NCBI GenBank assembly: GCA_945878575.1
Contig: CAMDUB010000003.1
Location: 1 to 64,000, forward strand
Direction: 5' to 3'
DNA length: 64,000 bases
From: Phycisphaera mikurensis NBRC 102666
GTDB lineage: Bacteria; Planctomycetota; Phycisphaerae; Phycisphaerales; SM1A02
The notes beneath the pieces were generated by a model. That model worked only from the letters and a program-made list of their open reading frames with translations, had not been told where the DNA came from and did not search any database. Shown one piece after another: positions 38,362-47,145 of the stretch (position 1 is its first letter; every line of letters begins with the position of its first letter). Both the position numbers and the translations under genes were made by a program.

Positions 38362-39600
38362 ATGAATCCCAATGTTGCGCGTCGTGACCGGCTGAGCCGG
38401 TTCGTAGATCTAGCGCGGGTCTATCGTGGTTGGAGTCGGCAAGAGCTGGCATCCAACCTTGGCCGAGATCTCTCCAAAGTAGTTCCTGACAGTGGCAATC
38501 CAAAGCTTGATTTGGTGGTTGCCCTTGCTGATGCGCTTGATTGGAATGTTGGCGATGTAGCACAGTGTGTTTGGGAAGCTCCACCACTGGTATTGGTGCC
38601 TGGTGAAGACTTCGCTGCGCTTGATGCGCAGGCGATTGAATCACATCGAGCAGGTGATTGGCGTGGCTTGATTGCGGGCGGACGGCGACTGTTGGCGTCC
38701 GCAAACACCCCTGCCGAGCGTGCGCGTGCGCTGAATCGGCTTTCTGGTGGGCATGATGGACTTGGGCGCTATTCCAAGAGTCTTGAATGCCTACGCGACG
38801 CACTGTCGCTCTCGCCACTGACACCGCAGTTGGAGCTGATGTTGCGCGTCAACCTGGTGGGGGCGCATTATGCGCTTTGGCATGTCATTGAAGCGCGTGC
38901 CACAGCGCGTGAGTTGGTGGATCGCTTTGAGATGCGACCGCCAAATGGGCGGGTTGAGCGGGTAGCGCAGGCATTTTCACTGATGTACCGCGGGCACTGC
39001 GCACGGCGCGCGATTGGCTCATGCACTGAAGATGCACATCGCAATGCCAATGAAGCATGCGCAGACCTGGAACGAGCCGGCACTTTATTTTCTGCCCTTG
39101 CCCGTGAGTTCGGCGACGATAGTTACGGTGGCGTCGCCAATACTTGCCGCGGTGCTCTACTTGAAGTGCATTGCACGCTTGGATTGCTGGACCCGCTCGA
39201 TGCGGTTTCAACAATCACCGAAGCGCTCGGTGGTGTGGAGGATCCGCTGTTGGCTCCCCCAGGCGACTGGCTGGAAAGTTATGGCTGGTGGTGCATCTTT
39301 GGATGCAATGTGGCAGTCCGTCATTTGGACGATCCGCACTTCCATCGCGCGATGGCAATATTTACCAACAAGGCGATCGAAATCGCGGACCGACTTGGAA
39401 ACTGGTCGCTCCGGGAACGTGCATTTAGCCTTGAGCAGATGCGGCGGGAACGCCTTGAAAAGTCCACTGGCTTTGAGGCCGAGTGGATCCTTGATGAGGA
39501 AGATGTCCGCACGATCGCTGGCACGATGGGTAGGTTTCCATCGTTCCGTGAAACCGGCTGGCGAATCCTTGCCGATGCCCGCATTGTTGAGAAGGTATGA
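38362..39600 (+). CDS. XRE-family HTH regulator with long helical (possibly TPR) C-terminal domain
   Basis: ATG 38362: MNPNVARRDRLSRFVDLARVYRGWSRQELASNLGRDLSKVVPDSGNPKLDLVVALADALDWNVGDVAQCVW (HTH), then alpha-helical repeats (AERARALNRLSGGHDGLGRYSKSLECLRDALSLSPLTPQLELMLRVNLVGAHYALW). Confidence 0.7.
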   Translation: MNPNVARRDRLSRFVDLARVYRGWSRQELASNLGRDLSKVVPDSGNPKLDLVVALADALDWNVGDVAQCVWEAPPLVLVPGEDFAALDAQAIESHRAGDWRGLIAGGRRLLASANTPAERARALNRLSGGHDGLGRYSKSLECLRDALSLSPLTPQLELMLRVNLVGAHYALWHVIEARATARELVDRFEMRPPNGRVERVAQAFSLMYRGHCARRAIGSCTEDAHRNANEACADLERAGTLFSALAREFGDDSYGGVANTCRGALLEVHCTLGLLDPLDAVSTITEALGGVEDPLLAPPGDWLESYGWWCIFGCNVAVRHLDDPHFHRAMAIFTNKAIEIADRLGNWSLRERAFSLEQMRRERLEKSTGFEAEWILDEEDVRTIAGTMGRFPSFRETGWRILADARIVEKV

Positions 39601-39615
39601 AAGGAGGAACACACC

Positions 39616-39981
39616 ATGAAAATGCAATTTGAATTGAGTCGATTGAGTCATAGTTTGCGTGTTCGTCCCTGGGGCACGATGTCGTTTCGTTCTGTGTCGA
39701 TACTTCTGTTGGTGGCATGTGCCGCCTTTGTTCCGTGCGCACCCGTGGTGGCGGAAAGCGGGCGCGGGCGGACTGCTCCGGCGGATGACGAGGGGCCGGC
39801 TCATCGCCGACGTTGGTGGCTTGATGTTTGGACCCATTCCATGCAAGAAACCTGCTTTATCACCTGGATGGATACGCAGTTTGGCAGCAACACATGGCAG
39901 TTGGTCATGCCGGTCCAACAAGTCAATTCCATCTATGTGTGGTGGATTGTGGCGGTGTGGAACCAGCCCAACGGAAAGTGA
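39616..39981 (+). CDS. Small secreted Trp-rich protein
   Basis: Strong SD (AAGGAGG, 39600-39606). Signal-peptide-like MSFRSVSILLLVACAAFVPCAPVVAES. Mature part has eight Trp (RRRWWLDVWTH...ITWMD...NTWQL...YVWWIVAVWNQPNGK). Confidence 0.65.
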   Translation: MKMQFELSRLSHSLRVRPWGTMSFRSVSILLLVACAAFVPCAPVVAESGRGRTAPADDEGPAHRRRWWLDVWTHSMQETCFITWMDTQFGSNTWQLVMPVQQVNSIYVWWIVAVWNQPNGK

Positions 39982-40024
39982 TCGGTGCATGTGCACCGAA
40001 ATTGCTTGATGCCAGTTTCACTAT

Positions 40025-40053
40025 CGGGCGGGGTCTCATCTAGACTCCGCCCG
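40025..40053. promoter_or_regulatory. Hairpin directly abutting the gmk start codon (terminator or 5' UTR element)
   Basis: CGGGCGGGGTCT-CATCT-AGACTCCGCCCG: 12-bp stem with one G-U pair. ATG of gmk begins at 40054. Confidence 0.55.
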
Positions 40054-40704
40054 ATGGGCGCTAGTGGACATGCAGCAAACGATCATGCTTCGGCACATGC
40101 GCACGCGCATACCCCTGCGCACGAACACTGCCCAGGGTTGCTGCTCTTGGTCTGTGGTCCATCAGGCGTCGGCAAGACCACTATTGTGCATGAACTCATT
40201 CGCCGATTCGGTGGTTTGTTTTCCATCAGTGCCACGACGCGGCAGCGATCGCCGCAAGAACGTGACGGTGTTGATTACTTCTTTATCGATGAGGGGACTT
40301 TTCAGCAGTGGATTGCTGAGGATCGGTTCCTGGAACACGCACAGGTCTTCGGCCGCGCGTGGTATGGAACGCCTGAGGCTCCCGTTCGCGCTGAACTGGC
40401 AAAGGGTCACTTGGTAGTGCTCGATATTGATGTTCAAGGTGCTGACAATGTGCGCAAACGCATCCCCGAGGCACTGGCGATTTTCGTACTGCCGCCCACC
40501 GAACAGGAACTCTTGAAGCGGCTGCGCGCACGTGGTCGTGAGGATGAAGCTGCCATCGAGCGCCGCTTTGCGGAGAGCAAACTAGAGATCACCCGGGCGA
40601 TGCAGGGTCACACCTTCGATGCATTTGTGGTGAACGACACACTGCCGCGCGCTACCGATGAAGTGTCTGCGATTGTCGCGGCACGACTGGCAAAGCAGGG
40701 CTAG
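40054..40704 (+). CDS. gmk: Guanylate kinase with His-rich N-terminal extension
   Basis: LLLLVCGPSGVGKTTIVHELIRRFGGLFSISATTRQRSPQERDGVDYFFIDEGTFQQWI..FLEHAQVFGRAWYGTP. N-terminus MGASGHAANDHASAHAHAHTPAHEHCPG. Confidence 0.93.
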   Translation: MGASGHAANDHASAHAHAHTPAHEHCPGLLLLVCGPSGVGKTTIVHELIRRFGGLFSISATTRQRSPQERDGVDYFFIDEGTFQQWIAEDRFLEHAQVFGRAWYGTPEAPVRAELAKGHLVVLDIDVQGADNVRKRIPEALAIFVLPPTEQELLKRLRARGREDEAAIERRFAESKLEITRAMQGHTFDAFVVNDTLPRATDEVSAIVAARLAKQG

Positions 40705-40886
40705 CCGTGTGGCGGCGTGTCCGGGGGTGCAACTGGGCGACGGCCGGCGTGGTTCAAGGAAACCGGGTGGCTTCAGCGGAACAAATCCCGGGAAAGCGCC
40801 GATAAATTCTGAATCTTGCAAAATGTCTGCGCTTGATCAACAGGCTAAAGTAATGACCATGGCCGTGCATCGGCACTGCCCCGGCG

Positions 40887-41981
40887 ATGGCGCCCGCACC
40901 TTTGAGGCCTCTGTTGACTACTGCACGCATTCCACTTCCGCGACCGCCCGCCACCAATCCTGCTGAGTTGCTGGTGCGCTACACAGTCCCGATTGTCACT
41001 GTCCATATCTTGGCGCTCTTGGTGTTTGTGCCAGCGTTCTTCTCATGGACCGCGGTGATCTTGTGTGTTGCTGGCGTTCACGTGTTTGGGCAGACCATCA
41101 CCATGGGCTACCACCGCTTGCTCGCGCACCGCAGTTTCAATACGCCGCGTTGGTTTGAGCACACACTCGTCCTCGGTGCGCTTTGCTGTCTTGAGGATTC
41201 GCCGGCGCGGTGGACGGCCACGCATCGCATGCACCATGCGCACAGTGATGAACCAGAAGACCCGCACAGTCCGTTGGTGACGTTCCTTTGGGGTCATGTG
41301 TGGTGGGTCATGTTGCGCAACCGCGATCTGCATCACCGAACCAACTATGACAAGTACGCCCGCGACATCTTGCGCGATCCTTTCTATATGTGGATCGAGA
41401 AGCATGCGTGGAGTCCATTGTGGTTCTACTTGGCGCAGTGCGCCATCTATGTTGCTGCGGGATTTGCTGTCGCGCTGGCATGGACTGACGTGACTGGTGC
41501 CGCGCTGTTCGCTGCGAGCGTCCTGGTTTGGGGCGTGTTTCTGCGCACTGTCATCGTCTGGCACATCACTTGGAGCGTCAACAGTCTGACGCACATGTTT
41601 GGCTATCGCAATCACGAAACCGAAGAGCACAGCCAGAATAATTGGCTGGTGGCGTTGGTGGCCGCTGGGGAAGGTTGGCATAACAATCATCACGCTGATC
41701 CTGCGTGCTGCACCAATCAACACCGCTGGTGGGAATTGGATGTGACGTACTGGGAACTGCGAGCGATGTCGCTCGTTGGGCTGACCAGCGATCTGTCGCC
41801 GCGCCGCGAGGTGCGCGCCGCAGCAGCGATTGCCGCGGCGGCAGCACGAACGAAGGCGAAGCTGATCGATCCTGTTGTGCAGACGGAAACCCGTGTTGAT
41901 GCGAATGCGCAGAAAGCCAGCGTTGGTGCCGGTGCCAGTGCTGCAGACGTAGCGCAACCGAGTGCTGTTCATTCAAGCTAA
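40887..41981 (+). CDS. Acyl-CoA / fatty-acid desaturase (delta-9 type)
   Basis: His boxes HRLLAHRSFNTPRW, HRMHHAHSDEPEDPHSP and EGWHNNHHADP. Confidence 0.93.
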   Translation: MAPAPLRPLLTTARIPLPRPPATNPAELLVRYTVPIVTVHILALLVFVPAFFSWTAVILCVAGVHVFGQTITMGYHRLLAHRSFNTPRWFEHTLVLGALCCLEDSPARWTATHRMHHAHSDEPEDPHSPLVTFLWGHVWWVMLRNRDLHHRTNYDKYARDILRDPFYMWIEKHAWSPLWFYLAQCAIYVAAGFAVALAWTDVTGAALFAASVLVWGVFLRTVIVWHITWSVNSLTHMFGYRNHETEEHSQNNWLVALVAAGEGWHNNHHADPACCTNQHRWWELDVTYWELRAMSLVGLTSDLSPRREVRAAAAIAAAAARTKAKLIDPVVQTETRVDANAQKASVGAGASAADVAQPSAVHSS

Positions 41982-42062
41982 GGGTGCAGGTGGGCAGGGC
42001 CGAGCGCCGCGAATCGCGGTGTTTCATGGCAACTGCGTCCACGCTCTGTGCGGAACCGTTAC

Positions 42063-42842
42063 TTAGGAATCTGCGGATTCTTCGGTGACCTGTGGTGGCC
42101 CAATGACGGCGCTACCCACGCGAACCATGTTGGATCCGCACTGCACGGCGATCTCAAAGTCGGAGGTCATTCCCATGGAGAGAATGTCGAAGCGCTCGCC
42201 ACCAGCGCCCACTTGACGAATGTCGTCATACAGCTCGCGGCAGCGTTCGAACGTTGCGCGCGCAGCGTCGGCACCGCCGGTCAGTGGCGCCATGCACATG
42301 AGACCGCGTGGCCGAACGTTCACCATCGTGTCGATCTGTGCCACCAAGTGCCGTGCGGCGCCAGGGGCAACGCCTTGCTTGGATGACTCGCCGCTGACAT
42401 TCACTTCCACAAGCACCTCAATTGGAGTCTCGCGTCGAGCGGCGGCGATCTGGATTTCTTCCGCAAGGCGCAGGCTGTCCACCGACTGAATGAGCCTGGT
42501 TGCCTCGACGGCCTTCTTGACCTTATTGCGCTGCATGGTGCCGATCATGTGCCAACGCACCACGGGCGCTATTCCACCAAGTTCGGCGTGGCGGGCGCGC
42601 CACTCATCGATCTGCGCGGTTCGCTGCAAGAGTTGTTGCACGCGGTTCTCTGCAAAGTCCACTTGGCCCAATTGCATGAGTTCGCGAATTTGTTCCACCG
42701 AACCGCTCTTGGAGACCACCACCAGCATGATGTCTTCTGGTCGACGGCCAGCAACCTTGGCGGCAGAAGCGATACGGGACTGCACATCCAGGTAGCGCTG
42801 CTTGAGGGTGGTGCCGTTCGCGTCCTGCGTTCCGGTGATCAT
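42063..42842 (-). CDS. YggS/PLPBP family pyridoxal phosphate-dependent protein
   Basis: RRPEDIMLVVVSKSGSVEQIRELMQLGQVDFAENRVQQLLQR; RWHMIGTMQRNKVKKAVEATRLIQSVDSLRLAEEI; LSMGMTSDFEIAVQCGSNMVRVGSAVIG. Confidence 0.94.
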   Translation of the reverse strand: MITGTQDANGTTLKQRYLDVQSRIASAAKVAGRRPEDIMLVVVSKSGSVEQIRELMQLGQVDFAENRVQQLLQRTAQIDEWRARHAELGGIAPVVRWHMIGTMQRNKVKKAVEATRLIQSVDSLRLAEEIQIAAARRETPIEVLVEVNVSGESSKQGVAPGAARHLVAQIDTMVNVRPRGLMCMAPLTGGADAARATFERCRELYDDIRQVGAGGERFDILSMGMTSDFEIAVQCGSNMVRVGSAVIGPPQVTEESADS

Positions 42843-42988
42843 GCGTAAAGGATACGGGCTCGGGGGAAGGGTGAATCGGACAATTGTCGCCGGAGCCCCG
42901 GAGGGGTACTCGGGGTTGCTTGGGACACACGGGGATTGTGCTGAGTAGCGGCGGGCGGACGCTCGTGGCACTCGTATCCTGACAAGAG

Positions 42989-44629
42989 ATGAGCGCCAAA
43001 CACACCGTCGCAACGCCCGGCAATTGCCCTTGCATCCTGATCATCCGTGATGGCTGGGGGATCAACCCGCACCCCAAGGAGCGCGCGGCGGACGGAACGC
43101 GGCTTGGCAAGACGCCGGTATGTGATCGGTTGGAGCGGGAGTGGCCGCACACGTTGATCAAGACGTCCGGTGAGGATGTCGGGCTGCCCATTGAGAATGG
43201 CGAGCCGGTGATGGGCAACAGCGAGGTTGGGCATCAGAACATTGGCGCGGGTCGGATTGTTGACCAAGAGCTCATGCGAATCACGCGCGCGGTGCGCAGT
43301 GGTGAGTTTGCGCGCAATGAGGGCTTGGTTGGTGCGTGCGCGCATGCCAAGGGGACAACGGACGATGGTCGTGCTCGCGCATTGCACATCATGGGATTGG
43401 TGAGTGGCGGGAAAGTGCACAGTGACTTTTTGCATCTTGAGACGCTTGTGCAACTTGCAAAGTCACAAGGCGTCCCCAGTGATCGCGTGTTTGTGCATGT
43501 CTTTACTGATGGGCGTGACACGGCGCAACAGAGTGGTCTGCCGGTAGTTGAACGGCTCGAGGAGTTGCTCGCTCAGGCAGGCGGACGCATTGCGACGGTC
43601 ATTGGTCGATACTGGGCGCTGGACCGTGATTTCCGCTGGGATCGTGTGGAGCGCGCGTGGAATGCGATCATGAATCGCGCGGGAACGGTGTATGGAACCA
43701 ATGCCGTGCAGGTGATGCGTGACTATTACGCAAAGCCGGTGTCGAGCAACATGTCGGGGGATGAGTTCATTCCACCAACCAGAATCCTGCGTGATGCTGG
43801 TGTGCCAACCGATGGCGACGCAGTGGTGTTCTTCAATTTCCGCGGTGATCGGCCGCGCGAACTCACTATGGCATTTGTGCTGCCGGACGAGGCGTGGTCA
43901 AAGGTGAAATCGGGTGGATTTGCGCGCGATCCGCGCCCGCATGGTTTGCACTTTGTGACCATGACGGGCTACGAACAAGGCCTGCCAGTGCGAGTGGCGT
44001 TTGAGCGCCCAGCAAAGATGCCACACATCATGGGTGAGTGGATTTCCAGCTTGGGCCTGACGCAATTTCGGTGCGCGGAAACCGAGAAGTTCCCACATGT
44101 GACGTTCTTCTTCAATGACTACCGCGAGGAGCCGTTTCCAGGGGAACGCCGAACATTGATTCCAAGCCCGAAGGACGTGGAAACTTACGATCAGAAGCCC
44201 GAAATGAGCGCCTACGGAGTGCGCGATGCGGTGTTGGGGCGCATTGCGGCTGCGGATTGCGAGTCATTCATAGTGGTGAACTTTGCAAATCCGGACATGG
44301 TGGGGCACACAGGAAATCTGCAAGCGGTGATCAAGGCGTGTGAGGTGGTAGATGAATGCGTAGGGCAGATTATGGAAGCAACGCTGGCCCGAGGCGGGAG
44401 CTTGGTGATCACCGCCGACCACGGAAATGCAGAACAGATGAAGGACCCGAAGACGGGTGAGCCACAGACAGCCCACACGAATTTCACGGTGGAGTTGTTT
44501 GTGGTGGGCGAGGCGTTCCGTGGTGTGCAACTACGGGAGGGTGGACGGCTAGCAGACATCGCGCCAACAATGTTGGCGATGATGGGCTGCGCGCAGCCGC
44601 CCGAAATGACCGGCACCAGCCTCCTGTAA
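42989..44629 (+). CDS. gpmI: 2,3-bisphosphoglycerate-independent phosphoglycerate mutase
   Basis: CILIIRDGWGINPHP; GNSEVGHQNIGAGRIVDQ; HVFTDGRDT; NFANPDMVGHTGNLQAVIKACEVVDECVG; ITADHGNAEQM. Confidence 0.96.
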   Translation: MSAKHTVATPGNCPCILIIRDGWGINPHPKERAADGTRLGKTPVCDRLEREWPHTLIKTSGEDVGLPIENGEPVMGNSEVGHQNIGAGRIVDQELMRITRAVRSGEFARNEGLVGACAHAKGTTDDGRARALHIMGLVSGGKVHSDFLHLETLVQLAKSQGVPSDRVFVHVFTDGRDTAQQSGLPVVERLEELLAQAGGRIATVIGRYWALDRDFRWDRVERAWNAIMNRAGTVYGTNAVQVMRDYYAKPVSSNMSGDEFIPPTRILRDAGVPTDGDAVVFFNFRGDRPRELTMAFVLPDEAWSKVKSGGFARDPRPHGLHFVTMTGYEQGLPVRVAFERPAKMPHIMGEWISSLGLTQFRCAETEKFPHVTFFFNDYREEPFPGERRTLIPSPKDVETYDQKPEMSAYGVRDAVLGRIAAADCESFIVVNFANPDMVGHTGNLQAVIKACEVVDECVGQIMEATLARGGSLVITADHGNAEQMKDPKTGEPQTAHTNFTVELFVVGEAFRGVQLREGGRLADIAPTMLAMMGCAQPPEMTGTSLL

Positions 44630-44630
44630 A

Positions 44631-46118
44631 TCAGCCGTGAATCATGCGGCCTTCGGCGCCAAGGGCTGCTTCGTGCATGCTCTCCGCCATCGTTGGATGG
44701 GCGTGCATCGTCGCAATGATGTCATCGACCGTTCCCTCAAGGGCCTTCGCCACGCAAATCTCGTGGATCAACTCACTGGCGTTCTCGCCAATGATGTGAC
44801 CACCGAGGATCTCGCCGTACTTCTTGCTGACAATCAACTTCACCATGCCCTCCGCCGCGCCATCAGCAATAGCCTTGCCGTGACTCTTCAGGCTGTACTT
44901 GCCAACCCGGTACTCAATGCCCTTCTCTTTCGCGGCACGCTCCGTCAAACCAACGCTTGCCACTTGTGGGTTGCAGTACGTCGCACCAGGAATCGCGTCG
45001 TAGTGCACGCCAGTGGATGCGTGTCCGAACATCCGCTCGACCGCAACGACTGCTTCTTCACTGGAAACGTGCGCAAGCCATGGACCGCCAATGACGTCAC
45101 CGATCGCGTAAACGCCGGCCACGCTGGTTGCGTACGTCGCCTTGTCCTTCTTCTCCATGTAGTCCGTCGAGATGTGCCCCTTGTCCGTCTTCAGACCAAG
45201 CGACGCGTCAAATAGCCCTTCAAAGCGACCTGCAACGCCAATCGCCACCAGCACGGTCTCTGCGTCGATTGTCTCGGACTTCTTGGTTGTCTGATCTTCG
45301 ATCGTGACCTTCGCGCCCTTAGCCGTCTTCTCCACGGCCTTGGTCATGCAACCGAGTTTGAACTCAATGCCCTGCTTGCTGAAGATCTTCAGTGCTTCCT
45401 TGGAAATCTCATCATCCTCAACCGGCATGATGCGATCGAGCATCTCCACCACGGTCACTTTCGTGCCGAATGCGTTATAGAAATACGCGAATTCCATGCC
45501 GATCGCGCCGCTTCCGACAATCACCATCGACTCTGGCCGCGCTGGCAAATTCATCGCCTCGTAGCTGGAGATGATGGTCTTGCCGTCCTTTGGAGCAAAC
45601 GGCAGTTCGCGCGGCGCTGCACCGGTCGCGATCAGAATCTTGTCGGCGGTGATGATCATGTCATCCTTGGAAACCGCGCCGGTTCCGCGATAGTAATCAT
45701 CGTCTGCCTTGGAAACTTGAACCTTGCATGGTCCGCCCGCGGTCTTGCCCGCGATGATCTTTGCGTGTCCCTGAATATGCTCGATCTTGTTCTTCTTGAG
45801 GAGGAATCCAATACCACCATTCAGCGTGCCCGCAACATTGCGCGAACGGCCAATGACTTTGGACCAATCCAACTTGACGTTCTTTGGGTCAACCTCAAAG
45901 CCCATGTCCGCGCCGTGCTTGAATGCTTCCGTGTAGACGCTGGCCGCATGCAGCAGGGCTTTGGTTGGAATGCATCCCCAGTTCAGGCATACGCCGCCAA
46001 GCTTGGCGCGCTCGATGCACACCACTTTCTTGCCAAGTTGCGCCGCGCGAATTGCTCCGACATAGCCGCCGGGTCCGCCGCCGATCACGATGAGGTCATA
46101 ATGCTTTGCGTCTGCCAT
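44631..46118 (-). CDS. lpdA: Dihydrolipoyl dehydrogenase
   Basis: YDLIVIGGGPGGYVGAIRAAQLGKKVVCIERAKLGGVCLNWGCIPTKALL; C-terminal MHAHPTMAESMHEAAL. Confidence 0.96.
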   Translation of the reverse strand: MADAKHYDLIVIGGGPGGYVGAIRAAQLGKKVVCIERAKLGGVCLNWGCIPTKALLHAASVYTEAFKHGADMGFEVDPKNVKLDWSKVIGRSRNVAGTLNGGIGFLLKKNKIEHIQGHAKIIAGKTAGGPCKVQVSKADDDYYRGTGAVSKDDMIITADKILIATGAAPRELPFAPKDGKTIISSYEAMNLPARPESMVIVGSGAIGMEFAYFYNAFGTKVTVVEMLDRIMPVEDDEISKEALKIFSKQGIEFKLGCMTKAVEKTAKGAKVTIEDQTTKKSETIDAETVLVAIGVAGRFEGLFDASLGLKTDKGHISTDYMEKKDKATYATSVAGVYAIGDVIGGPWLAHVSSEEAVVAVERMFGHASTGVHYDAIPGATYCNPQVASVGLTERAAKEKGIEYRVGKYSLKSHGKAIADGAAEGMVKLIVSKKYGEILGGHIIGENASELIHEICVAKALEGTVDDIIATMHAHPTMAESMHEAALGAEGRMIHG

Positions 46119-46296
46119 GGGTCAGTTCCTCGTGTAGGTAAATGCAGGTGAAGGTTGCACATCGTAGGGATCTCCGGCGCGGCGCGACCGCCCCCGCCCG
46201 CCCAACAGCGTGGTGAACCATCCCTGAAACCCTACCCCCTGCCATTCGAGCGGAAATCTGCCTTTTTGCTAGTATCCGACCGCTTCAGGACCCCCC

Positions 46297-47079
46297 TTGC
46301 GAACCGCCATCATTAGTGACATCCACTCGAACCTGTCCGCCCTCGAAGCGGTCCTGGCCGACATTGAGCAGCGCAAAGTGCAACGCATCATTTGCCTCGG
46401 CGATTTGATCGGCTACGGTCCAGACCCGGTTGCCTGTGCCGACCTCGTTGCTGAACGCTGCGAATGGTCGCTTCTCGGGAATCACGATTTTGGCGTCCTG
46501 TATGAGCCAACCAACTTCAACTCTGCTGCAGAGCAGGCTGCTTACTGGACTCGTCGCCAGTTTGAAGCCGCCGCAAAAGAAGACACCATTGCCGGCGAAC
46601 GCCGCTGGAACTTTCTTGGTCACCTCAAGGTGCGCGTCAACGACAACAATTACCTCTGCGTACACGGATCGCCCCGAAGGCCGATCAATGAGTACCTCTT
46701 CCCCGACGATGCGATCAACAATCCGCATAAGTTGGAGAGCATCTTTGGTCGCTTCGACCGTATGTGCTTGGTGGGTCACACGCACCACCCAGGAGTGTTC
46801 ACTGAGGATCAAGAGTTCTGGAAGCCTGACGAACTGCCAGATCGGACTTTCAACGTTGATCCCGTGCAAAAGGCGATCATCAATCCCGGCTCCGTTGGGC
46901 AGCCACGCGATGGCGATCCGCGCGCCTCATATGCCATCCTCGACACCGATGCTGGCGAGGACAAGCACCGCATCGAGTTTCACCGACTTCCGTACGACAT
47001 CGACATTACCGTTGCCAAGATCCATGCGATCCCTGAGCTCCACGACTGGCTCGGCGACCGACTGCTTGAAGGGCGCTGA
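46297..47079 (+). CDS. Metallophosphoesterase (YfcE/calcineurin-like), TTG start
   Basis: TTG CGA ACC: (M)RTAIISDIHSNLSALEAVLADI..RIICLGDLIGYGPDP..SLLGNHDFGV..CLVGHTHHPG. Confidence 0.92.
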   Translation: MRTAIISDIHSNLSALEAVLADIEQRKVQRIICLGDLIGYGPDPVACADLVAERCEWSLLGNHDFGVLYEPTNFNSAAEQAAYWTRRQFEAAAKEDTIAGERRWNFLGHLKVRVNDNNYLCVHGSPRRPINEYLFPDDAINNPHKLESIFGRFDRMCLVGHTHHPGVFTEDQEFWKPDELPDRTFNVDPVQKAIINPGSVGQPRDGDPRASYAILDTDAGEDKHRIEFHRLPYDIDITVAKIHAIPELHDWLGDRLLEGR

Positions 47080-47145
47080 GGCCCGGCTGTATGGCCGGCA
47101 TCGCATCCCGACCAACGCGCCGAGCGCGTTACTGAACTGAACACT

